Shown here: one piece after another, positions 1 through 4,977 of the stretch
Position numbering within the stretch: position 1 is the first letter of the stretch
Layout of the letters: each line of letters starts with the position of its first letter
Assembly: GCA_016882555.1 (NCBI GenBank)
Contig: VGPQ01000061.1
Location: 1-7,425, forward strand
From: Cyanobacteria bacterium M_surface_7_m2_040
Lineage (GTDB): Bacteria; Cyanobacteriota; Cyanobacteriia; PCC-6307; Cyanobiaceae
Reading direction: 5' to 3'
DNA length: 7,425 bases
The notes under the pieces: generated by a model
The model's database searches: none
What the model was told of the DNA's origin: nothing
What the model saw: only the letters and a program-made list of their open reading frames with translations
Translations under genes and position numbers: made by a program

Positions 1-2
1 TG

Positions 3-131
3 CTGGCGGGATTCCTGCTGCTGGTGGCGTTAGTGGCGGCGCTGCCCTGGGCGCTTTGCACCCTGACGGCGGCCTACCGCCAGTTGTTCACGCTGCCGAC
101 CGCAACGCTCAGTTCGGATCCATGGCGGTGA
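3..131 (+). CDS. C-terminal fragment of a membrane protein (5' end outside window)
   Basis: An open frame runs in from the left edge and ends at TGA 129-131, giving the last 42 residues of a protein. The first 29 or so visible residues are strongly hydrophobic (LAGFLLLVALVAALPWALC, then TLTAAYRQLF), which fits a final transmembrane helix followed by a short polar tail ending SSDPWR. The other plus frame open here would give a glycine/alanine-rich peptide without membrane character, so this frame is preferred. The end overlaps the convergent minus-strand gene by 23 bp. Neither the family nor the function can be recognised from this fragment; a polytopic inner-membrane protein is the most that can be inferred. 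Confidence 0.5.
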   Translation: MAGFLLLVALVAALPWALCTLTAAYRQLFTLPTATLSSDPWR

Positions 132-414
132 AGCGCCGCTGAGCCGGAAACAGATTGGCCAGATAGCAGCGGGTGACATCGCGGTTGCACGAGCCGTTCT
201 GCACCAGAAAGCCCGCCAGGGCGGCCTGCACCAGGCGGTACTGGTCCCAGTTGGGGTGGAGCTCGATGAAGGACTGCATCGACGCCAGCAATGCCGCCGG
301 GACGTCGGCCCGCAGGCTCACCACGGCGCTGTCGGCAGCGCGTTCTGTCGCCGGCGCACACCCTGGCTCCACGGCCATCGCCACGATGTTCTCAACTTCC
401 AAATGACCAGCCAT
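109..414 (-). CDS. DUF2811-like small cyanobacterial protein
   Basis: This is a 101-residue protein of unknown function read from ATG at 414-412. The conserved-looking core begins near residue 31 (VVSLRADVPAALLASMQSFI) and continues through HPNWDQYR, QAALAGFLVQNG and TRCYLANLF to about residue 90. From memory this pattern matches the small cyanobacterial family DUF2811, which has no assigned role; that match was not checked. The first 30 residues and the last 10 look variable. No signal peptide or membrane segment is visible. The start is uncertain: a GTG lies in frame at 453-451 and another ATG at 378-376, and none has a convincing Shine-Dalgarno. All three leave the core intact. The 3' end overlaps the convergent membrane-protein gene by 23 bp. 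Presence of a real gene is well supported; function is not. Confidence 0.75.
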   Translation of the reverse strand: MAGHLEVENIVAMAVEPGCAPATERAADSAVVSLRADVPAALLASMQSFIELHPNWDQYRLVQAALAGFLVQNGSCNRDVTRCYLANLFPAQRRFTAMDPN

Positions 415-739
415 GCCGCCGTTGTTCCCGTTCAACAGATGACAGTTCCCCACATCGGCGCCGCGGCGTCAACCACAGCCAAACGAAGCCCCAACACAGG
501 GATCGCAGCCTGAGACGCAAGACCTGTTGGGCCGGCTCAGGCGTCCACGTTGCAGACAACCTGCTGCCCTAGCCGCCACCGTGCCGTTGTCAAGCACGCA
601 GCTCCCTCAACGGGGGTTCTCCCCAGCTCAAGGCCGGCTCAAAAGGGTCGGCGATCGACCTGGGGAAAAGCATGGAAAAACACACCGCACCCTGGGGGTA
701 AACGATCCCTGCCGTGACAGATCAGCAGTGCTGATCTGC
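415..739. other. Intergenic stretch without a convincing gene
   Basis: About 325 bp separate the start of the DUF2811-like gene from the stop of the DUF1818-like gene, both on the minus strand. It should hold the promoter of the DUF2811-like gene. A minus-strand TTGACA at 593-588 resembles a -35 box but has no good -10 at 16-18 bp. A 10-bp direct repeat, GGCCGGCTCA, occurs at 530-539 and 632-641. A small GGGG/CCCC stem with a TTCT loop lies near 613-624. The 21-bp palindrome at 718-738 is listed separately. Open frames here have low-complexity Arg/Pro/Ser composition and no recognisable domain. No tRNA or other structural RNA was recognised. Confidence 0.6.
718..738. terminator. 21-bp palindrome after the DUF1818-like gene; possible terminator hairpin
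   Basis: Two perfect 10-bp arms, CAGATCAGCA and TGCTGATCTG, flank a single central G. The element begins 2 bp beyond the stop codon of the minus-strand DUF1818-like gene (TGA at 742-740), the usual place for a transcription terminator of the rpoZ transcript. No run of T follows on the minus strand, so it is not a classic intrinsic terminator, and a 1-nt centre would force a larger loop in RNA. A dyad operator for a dimeric DNA-binding protein is the alternative. The symmetry is seen directly; the role is inferred. Confidence 0.4.
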
Positions 740-1162
740 TCAATCCCGGCGCTCCCGTCTCATGCGGGAATCGCGATCGCAGCCCGGCAGGGGCAAGGCC
801 TGCAATGCTGCGGCCAGAGCGGCACTGGCAGCCGGATCCCAGGCGCCCTCAACCCCCCGCCCACCAGGGCTTGAGCCCGGTTGATGCTCAAGCACAAACC
901 GAAGCGACCAGCGTCCCGGCAGGCCGCTGAGCTGGAGCCACAACCCTCCTGAGGCCTGCTCGAGCTCGATGGTCTCGTCGGGCATCAACTGGGGAGCGAT
1001 GGCCTCCAACTGCTCCACGAGCGTGCGCACCCCGGCCTGCAGCTGCCGCGCTTCATCAGGGCTGAGCTCGGCTGCCCAATCGCGGCCACCAATCAGCACT
1101 GAAAAGGGCTGGCGTTGCGGATCAAGCCGTAGGCGCCAGCCCTCGCCGCCGTGGATCTGCAA
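740..1162 (-). CDS. DUF1818-like conserved cyanobacterial protein
   Basis: This 140-residue soluble protein of unknown function carries the features I associate with DUF1818, a small family of cyanobacteria and relatives: GEGWRLRLDP near the N-terminus (residues 6-15), FSVLIGGRDWAAELSPDEA (20-38), a helix around 39-58, LWLQLSGLPGRWSLRFVLE (74-92) and a C-terminal GAWDPAASAALAAALQAL (106-123). The last 15 residues are charged and look variable. No signal peptide or transmembrane segment is seen. The only plausible start is TTG at 1162-1160; no ATG or GTG lies between it and the upstream rpoZ stop, and the Shine-Dalgarno is weak. The gene follows rpoZ by 26 nt on the same strand, which suggests cotranscription and perhaps translational coupling. 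It contains one HIP1 site. Confidence 0.78.
   Translation of the reverse strand: MQIHGGEGWRLRLDPQRQPFSVLIGGRDWAAELSPDEARQLQAGVRTLVEQLEAIAPQLMPDETIELEQASGGLWLQLSGLPGRWSLRFVLEHQPGSSPGGRGVEGAWDPAASAALAAALQALPLPGCDRDSRMRRERRD
773..780. repeat. HIP1 octameric palindrome
   Basis: An exact GCGATCGC, the Highly Iterated Palindrome 1 that is over-represented in many cyanobacterial genomes. It lies in the 3' part of the DUF1818-like gene. It supports the taxonomic assignment and has no gene-specific meaning that I can see. Confidence 0.75.
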
Positions 1163-1188
1163 CTCAGGTTGCCCGTGCTGACTGGTGT

Positions 1189-1419
1189 TCAGCCCGGCAG
1201 CAGATCAGGCTGGTCTTGCTCGTCGCTGAGCTCGACGATGGCCCGCTGCACCGGCTTGATCATGGAGTCATCCAACAGGCCGTCGAAGTCATCGAAGCGC
1301 CGTTGTTTGGCCCGGAAGGCGATGCGCACCGTGGTCAGGTAGCGGTTGCTCGAATGGCGGATCAGGCTTTCGCCACGTTGGGCCAGATCCTTGGCATTGA
1401 TCTCGAGTCCGCTGTACAT
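1189..1419 (-). CDS. rpoZ: DNA-directed RNA polymerase omega subunit, cyanobacterial type
   Basis: This 76-residue protein is the small omega subunit, which binds the beta' subunit and helps assembly and stability of RNA polymerase; in cyanobacteria it is also linked to sigma-factor use. The diagnostic region is residues 19-40, containing [20 protein letters not shown], followed by [12 protein letters not shown] and a conserved tail [20 protein letters not shown] (54-73). The length fits cyanobacterial omega subunits, which are shorter than the E. coli protein. The start ATG (1419-1417) is firmly set by a strong AAGGAG Shine-Dalgarno 5 nt upstream. The gene heads the minus-strand pair rpoZ-DUF1818 and is divergent from the Hsp70-like gene, sharing a 74-bp upstream region. 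Confidence 0.93.
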   Translation of the reverse strand: MYSGLEINAKDLAQRGESLIRHSSNRYLTTVRIAFRAKQRRFDDFDGLLDDSMIKPVQRAIVELSDEQDQPDLLPG

Positions 1420-1424
1420 GAAGG

Positions 1425-1430
1425 CTCCTT
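1425..1430 (-). promoter_or_regulatory. Shine-Dalgarno of rpoZ
   Basis: AAGGAG on the minus strand, 5 nt before the ATG. It is one of the two strongest ribosome-binding sites in the window and settles the rpoZ start. Confidence 0.85.
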
Positions 1431-1481
1431 GATGAATTCATCCTAATTCAGACCTGTGCGCAGGCCGCCCTGCGGGCCGCT

Positions 1482-1487
1482 AGAAGG
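1482..1487 (+). promoter_or_regulatory. Shine-Dalgarno of the Hsp70-like gene
   Basis: AGAAGG, 6 nt upstream of ATG 1494. This supports that start over any internal one. Confidence 0.65.
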
Positions 1488-1493
1488 TCAGCC

Positions 1494-3044
1494 ATGGGGG
1501 GAACCATCGCCATCGACCTGGGCAGCACAAGCACCGTGGTGGCTTACCAGGCTCCCGGTGAGCCCCCCCGGTTGCTCTGCTTGCCTCCCTACAGCCTCGA
1601 CGACCCGTGCGTGGTGCCGTCCCTGTTGTGGCTGGCCTCGGCTGACGTCAGCAAAGCCCTGCTGGGGCGGCAGGTGCTGGACGCCGATCTGGCCCATGGC
1701 GATGGCCCCCAGCTGCAGCGCGACTTCAAACGCCGCATCGGCCTGGGGCTAGAGACGCCCAGCGGCTTGCCGCTCAGCGCCGAAGCGGCGGGTGCCCGCT
1801 TGCTGCGCCAGCTATGGCAGGCCCTGCCGGCCCAGATCAGCCCCGAGCGCCTCGTGCTGACCGCCCCCGTCGAGACCTACGCGGGCTACCGGCAGTGGCT
1901 CGAGCAGGTCGCTGAAGACCTGGAAGCCCCGGAGGTGGCCCTGGTCGACGAACCCACCGCCGCGGCCATCGGCTGCGGCTTGCCCGCTGGCAGCACTGTG
2001 CTCGTGGTCGATCTCGGTGGTGGCACCTGCGATCTATCGCTGGTGCAGCTGCAAGGGGGGGAGGGCCGTGCCGCCCCGATCGCCCAGCTGCTGCGGCTGC
2101 GTGGGCAATCGCTCGGCGCCAGCCGCCAGCAGCTGCGCTGTGCGCAGGTGCTGGGCAAAGCGGGACTGGCCATCGGCGGCCGCGACATCGACCGTTGGAT
2201 CGCTGCCCATCTGTGGAGGGATGCCAACCCGAACGGAACCCTGCTGGGGCAGGCCGAACGGCTCAAGTGCCAGCTCAGTGATCAGCCCCTGGCCCGTGCG
2301 ATCTGGGCCCCGAGCTCCGGCCCCAGCCAGGAGCTGCAACTGAGCCGCGACGACCTGGCCGAGCTGCTGCGGCAGCAGGGTTTCATCGCCCAGCTCGATG
2401 GCCTGCTCGAGTCGGTGCTGGCCCAGGGCCGTCGAGCCGGCGTGGAGCTCGAGCAGATCTCGGCGGTGTTGCCGGTGGGTGGCAGCAGCCGCCTGGCAGC
2501 AGTGCAGGCCTGGCTCCAGGAGCGGCTCGGAAGCCTGCCCATCCATCACCAGCGCCCGATCGAAGCCGTCGCCCTGGGAGCCCTCGCGCTCACCCCGGGC
2601 GTGCGGGTGCGCGATGTGCTCAGCCGGGGCGTGTCACTGCGCTGCTGGGACCGTCGCAGCCGTAGCCACCGCTGGCATCCGCTGTATGTGCCGGGCCAGC
2701 ACTGGCCCACCGATCATCCGCTGGAGGTGGTGCTGGCCTGCAGCCACGACGGGCAGGGGGCGATCGAGATGGTCCTGGGCGAACCCCTTGATCAGCAACG
2801 GGCCGAAGTGGTGTTTGAGAACGGGTTGCCGAGGCTGCGTCAGCGGCCCAGCGGCAGCCCGACGGTGACACCCTGGCCCAGGCAGCCCGATCCGCTGGCG
2901 CTGGATCCAGCCGGCAGCGCCGGGGACGACCGACTGCGTCTGCGTTTCAGCATCGATGCATCCTGCCGGCTCAGCCTCGAGATCAACGACCTGCTGTGCC
3001 CAACGGCTGCACCCACAACCCTGGTGCTGGGAGACCTGCGTTGA
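1494..3044 (+). CDS. Hsp70 family protein, short form lacking the helical lid
   Basis: This 516-residue protein has a full actin/Hsp70-fold ATPase domain, so ATP-dependent chaperone-like activity in the cytoplasm is expected. Visible motifs: phosphate-1 IAIDLGSTSTVVA (5-17); FKRRIG (78-83), whose Lys79 aligns with the catalytic Lys of DnaK; TAPVETYAGYRQW (123-135); DEPTAAAIG (152-160); phosphate-2 VVDLGGGTCDLSLV (171-184); IGGRDIDRW (227-235); the adenosine motif LPVGGSSRLAAV (326-337); and EAVALGALAL (357-366). Residues from about 370 to 516 form a divergent, beta-rich putative substrate-binding part. DnaK is about 120 residues longer, and the C-terminal helical lid and acidic tail are missing. 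No signal peptide is present. It is divergent from rpoZ and lies 48 nt upstream of a membrane-anchored repeat protein, a possible partner. The family call is secure; substrates and whether it works with DnaJ/GrpE are unknown. Confidence 0.9.
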   Translation: MGGTIAIDLGSTSTVVAYQAPGEPPRLLCLPPYSLDDPCVVPSLLWLASADVSKALLGRQVLDADLAHGDGPQLQRDFKRRIGLGLETPSGLPLSAEAAGARLLRQLWQALPAQISPERLVLTAPVETYAGYRQWLEQVAEDLEAPEVALVDEPTAAAIGCGLPAGSTVLVVDLGGGTCDLSLVQLQGGEGRAAPIAQLLRLRGQSLGASRQQLRCAQVLGKAGLAIGGRDIDRWIAAHLWRDANPNGTLLGQAERLKCQLSDQPLARAIWAPSSGPSQELQLSRDDLAELLRQQGFIAQLDGLLESVLAQGRRAGVELEQISAVLPVGGSSRLAAVQAWLQERLGSLPIHHQRPIEAVALGALALTPGVRVRDVLSRGVSLRCWDRRSRSHRWHPLYVPGQHWPTDHPLEVVLACSHDGQGAIEMVLGEPLDQQRAEVVFENGLPRLRQRPSGSPTVTPWPRQPDPLALDPAGSAGDDRLRLRFSIDASCRLSLEINDLLCPTAAPTTLVLGDLR

Positions 3045-3092
3045 AGCCTGACCACGCTGCGATAAAACAGGATTTCCATTGCCGCTCCGGCC

Positions 3093-3920
3093 TTGGCCCT
3101 GCGCCAGCACAGGTTGCCCCGTTTCTGGCTTGGGCTCACCCTGGGGCTGGTCCTCAGCGGCGTGGCTGCCGCCTACCTGTGGGAACGGCAGCTGCCGACG
3201 CGTCTGCGGGAGGCGGTTCAACGGGGGGATCTCGATGCCTGTCTGCGCTACAGCGACCAGCTGGCCGCCCTGCGCTGGCTGGGGGGGGAAACGCCCTTGG
3301 AGCAGGCCCGTTGCCGCCGACTCAAGGCCAGACAGCTGTGGCAACAGCAGCGCTGGTCGCAGGCCCTGGCGCTGCAGCTGCAGCTGATCAACTCTGAAGC
3401 GGCGTCCACCGGTGATCGTCTGCAATTGCAGCGCTGGGAGGATGAACTCGAACAAATGGCGCTGCGGCGTTTTTATCAGGGGGATCTCAACGGCGCGCTG
3501 GCGCTGCTGGAACCCTTGGGAGAGAACCACAAGCAGGGGGGCAACAGCATCGGCGACAACATGCGCGAGGTCTGGAGCAGCAACCGCTATCAGCTGGAGC
3601 GGGCCCGCAAACTGAGCAGCCAACAGCGCTGGTGGGAGGCTGTCGACGCACTCAACCGCATCGATCACCCCTGGTGGAAGCTGCAGAGCCGCGAGCTGCG
3701 CCGCAGCGTCGAAACCGGGATCCAGTCACTGGAGACGCAAGAGCGCGAACACGACAGTCACGGCAGCCTGCCCCACACCGTGCCCGCCCAGACACTCGAT
3801 GCGCTGGTGCAGCAGCGGATCAGCCAGGGCCAAGACGAATGGAGCGCGTTTCAGGGCGCCTGCAGGGCGCTCGGCGGCAAGGTGATCGAAGCCGGTCCGG
3901 AAACGGCCTGCCGCCGCTGA
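3093..3920 (+). CDS. Single-pass membrane protein with TPR-like helical repeats, unknown function
   Basis: About 275 residues, not recognised as a named family. A hydrophobic helix at residues 11-29 (FWLGLTLGLVLSGVAAAYL), preceded by basic residues, fits a signal anchor with the bulk outside the cytoplasm. The rest is helical with TPR-like motifs: QRGDLDACLRYSDQL (43-57), QQQRWSQALALQLQLI (84-99), YQGDLNGALALLEPL (128-142) and QQRWWEAVDALNRI (177-190). The C-terminal segment WSAFQGACRALGGKVIEAGPE, then TACRR (250-275), has two Cys and looks conserved, so it may be a small separate motif. The start is unclear: TTG 3093 lacks a Shine-Dalgarno, while an in-frame ATT at 3078 has AGGA 5 nt upstream; an in-frame stop at 3063 limits further extension. 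It follows the Hsp70-like gene by 48 nt and precedes ftrV by 42 nt, suggesting one transcript. A scaffold or chaperone-partner role is inference only. Confidence 0.75.
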   Translation: MALRQHRLPRFWLGLTLGLVLSGVAAAYLWERQLPTRLREAVQRGDLDACLRYSDQLAALRWLGGETPLEQARCRRLKARQLWQQQRWSQALALQLQLINSEAASTGDRLQLQRWEDELEQMALRRFYQGDLNGALALLEPLGENHKQGGNSIGDNMREVWSSNRYQLERARKLSSQQRWWEAVDALNRIDHPWWKLQSRELRRSVETGIQSLETQEREHDSHGSLPHTVPAQTLDALVQQRISQGQDEWSAFQGACRALGGKVIEAGPETACRR

Positions 3921-3962
3921 GCGGACCATGACAAACTTGCCGCGCAGCAGGTGCCTCCGATC

Positions 3963-4184
3963 ATGCAGCCAGGGGACAAGGTCAAGGTCAGCAGCAGTGT
4001 GGTGATCTTTCACCACCCCCAACACAGGGGTCAGGGCTTCGATCTCATGGGCGAGGAGGGCGAAATCGTCACCGTGCTCAACGATTGGAAAGGCCGGCCG
4101 ATCAGCCCGACCCACCCGGTGGTCGTGAGCTTCGGCAAGCTTCGCGTGCACCTGCGCAGCGATGAACTGACGCCGCTGGGCTGA
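3963..4184 (+). CDS. ftrV: Ferredoxin:thioredoxin reductase variable chain
   Basis: This 73-residue protein is the small variable (alpha) subunit of ferredoxin:thioredoxin reductase. It pairs with the catalytic Fe-S subunit FtrC to pass electrons from photosystem-I-reduced ferredoxin to thioredoxins, which switch carbon metabolism in the light. The visible pattern is a short SH3-like beta barrel: MQPGDKVKVSSSVVIFHHP (1-19), GFDLMGEEGEIVTVL (25-39), WKGRPISPTHPVVVSF (42-57) and LRVHLRSDEL (60-69). It has no Cys and no Fe-S site, as expected for this chain. ATG 3963 gives the family-typical length of about 74; a GTG 12 nt earlier would add only four residues. The Shine-Dalgarno is poor, so coupling to the upstream gene is possible. 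It converges with pyrR with 2 bp between stop codons. FtrC is not in the window. Confidence 0.92.
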   Translation: MQPGDKVKVSSSVVIFHHPQHRGQGFDLMGEEGEIVTVLNDWKGRPISPTHPVVVSFGKLRVHLRSDELTPLG

Positions 4185-4190
4185 GCTCAG
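4181..4190. other. Palindrome spanning the convergent ftrV and pyrR stop codons
   Basis: A perfect 10-bp palindrome, CTGAGCTCAG, contains the TGA of ftrV (4182-4184) and, on the other strand, the TGA of pyrR (4189-4187). There is no room for a conventional terminator between the genes, so the two transcripts must run into each other unless termination lies within coding DNA. The symmetry may simply follow from two facing TGA stops. Confidence 0.6.
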
Positions 4191-4777
4191 ACGTCCTGAC
4201 GATTGGCCGGTTCAGCCAGGGGATCCCGCAGCAGGAACACCCCCTCCTCGCCATCGATGGTGTTGAGGCAGAGCTGGATGGATTCGTCGCGACTGGTGGG
4301 CACCAAGCGACCACAGAAATCGGGCTGAATCGGAAGCTCGCGATGACCGCGGTCCACCATCACCAGCAGGGCCACGCGCCGGGGGCGTCCCCAGGCCTGG
4401 AGGGCTTCGAGCGCCGCCCGCACCGTGCGGCCGGTGAAGATCACATCGTCCACCAGAACGACCGGGCGGTCGTCAAGGCTCACCGGCAGGTCAGTGGGCT
4501 GTACCAGGCGCGTGCCAACGCGCTGCAGATCATCCCGGTAGAGGGTGGGATCAAGACTGCCGCAATCGATGGGATGGCCGCAGCGGGCCTCCAGGCACGT
4601 TGCCAGTACCTGGGCCAGGGCCACGCCGCGGGTGGGGATTCCCAGCAGCACCAGCGTGCGGCTGTCACCAACCTGCTCGAGAACCTGGGATGCCAGACGA
4701 TCGATCGTGCGCCTGAGGTCGGCGGCCGACAGCAATTCCCGGCGACGGTCCAGGCCGGTGGCTGGCCCGGTTGACAC
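4187..4777 (-). CDS. pyrR: PyrR: uracil phosphoribosyltransferase / pyrimidine regulatory protein
   Basis: This protein of about 196 residues is a type-I phosphoribosyltransferase of the PyrR family. The family makes UMP from uracil and PRPP, and in Bacillus also binds pyr mRNA to control attenuation. Visible motifs: GIPTRG (46-51, pyrophosphate loop); DPTLYRDD (76-83, a PyrR signature); the PRPP-binding VVLVDDVIFTGRT (106-118); and VDRGHRELPIQPDFCGRLVP (141-160). The length is slightly above the 181 residues of B. subtilis PyrR. An extended Shine-Dalgarno, GGAGGTGAT, sits 5 nt before GTG 4777-4775, the chosen start; the ATG at 4780-4778 is only 2 nt from GGAGG, and GTG 4789 is upstream of it. 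The gene stands alone, with no pyr operon nearby, so RNA-based regulation cannot be inferred here. A salvage enzyme is the safest reading. Confidence 0.9.
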   Translation of the reverse strand: MSTGPATGLDRRRELLSAADLRRTIDRLASQVLEQVGDSRTLVLLGIPTRGVALAQVLATCLEARCGHPIDCGSLDPTLYRDDLQRVGTRLVQPTDLPVSLDDRPVVLVDDVIFTGRTVRAALEALQAWGRPRRVALLVMVDRGHRELPIQPDFCGRLVPTSRDESIQLCLNTIDGEEGVFLLRDPLAEPANRQDV

Positions 4778-4778
4778 C

Positions 4779-4787
4779 ATCACCTCC
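4779..4787 (-). promoter_or_regulatory. Extended Shine-Dalgarno of pyrR
   Basis: GGAGGTGAT on the minus strand is complementary to nine consecutive bases of the usual 16S rRNA 3' end. It overlaps the first two bases of the ATG at 4780-4778, so ribosome pairing over its full length would favour initiation at the next codon, GTG 4777-4775, with 5-nt spacing from GGAGG. Confidence 0.7.
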
Positions 4788-4957
4788 ACGCAATCCCGGA
4801 ACTTTAGGCCTGTTCAACAGAGCCGCCGAAGAGGTGCCGATGTGGCCAAAACCTGACGCAGCCGGGATCACTCGGGAGCATGCTCAGGGTGGGGGGTAGG
4901 TTGGCTTCAGCAGACGCCGGCACGCGCAGACGAAACGTCAATGACTGAGTCCAATAC

Positions 4958-4977
4958 CTGAGGTTCACTGAGGTTCA
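4958..4977 (+). repeat. Tandem 10-bp direct repeat upstream of gpmI
   Basis: CTGAGGTTCA occurs twice head to tail (4958-4967 and 4968-4977). It sits inside a longer degenerate series with the core AATRCCTGA: AATGACTGAGTCC at 4940, AATACCTGAGG at 4953, AATGCCTGAATCC at 4977 and ATGTCTGAAGC at 4990. The series is 71-108 nt upstream of the gpmI start. It could be a binding-site cluster, replication slippage, or the coding start of a leader peptide. Confidence 0.7.

Larger units (their letters stand above)
1420..1493. promoter_or_regulatory. Divergent promoter region rpoZ / Hsp70-like gene
   Basis: These 74 bp must carry the 5' signals for both divergent genes unless promoters lie inside coding DNA. 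They include a perfect 12-bp palindrome, GATGAATTCATC, at 1431-1442 and a locally AT-rich patch (1430-1450) that stands out against the GC-rich surroundings. A weak minus-strand TAGGAT at about 1446-1441 could be a -10 element for rpoZ, but no convincing -35 was found for either gene. The promoter role is inferred from gene orientation; no transcription start is visible. Confidence 0.5.

Noticed and set aside
588..593. Minus-strand TTGACA as a -35 box for the DUF2811-like gene
   Set aside because: No acceptable -10 hexamer lies at 16-18 bp (AGGGCA/TAGGGC only), so a promoter call is not supported.
612..625. GGGG-TTCT-CCCC stem that recalls a tRNA T-arm
   Set aside because: The stem is short, no other tRNA arms or acceptor pairing could be found around it, and the loop lacks the TTCRA pattern.
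527..874. A 115-codon plus-strand open frame across the intergenic stretch
   Set aside because: It runs into the antisense of the DUF1818-like gene, is rich in Arg, Pro and Ser, and has no visible motif or ribosome-binding site.
2634..3668. A 344-codon minus-strand open frame opposite the Hsp70-like and TPR-like genes
   Set aside because: It crosses the boundary of two well-supported plus-strand genes, has a Gln/Pro/Ala-rich composition without a domain, and is expected as a shadow of GC-rich coding DNA.
4343..4774. A 143-codon plus-strand open frame opposite pyrR
   Set aside because: PyrR motifs are clear on the minus strand; the plus frame shows no domain and only mirrors its codon bias.
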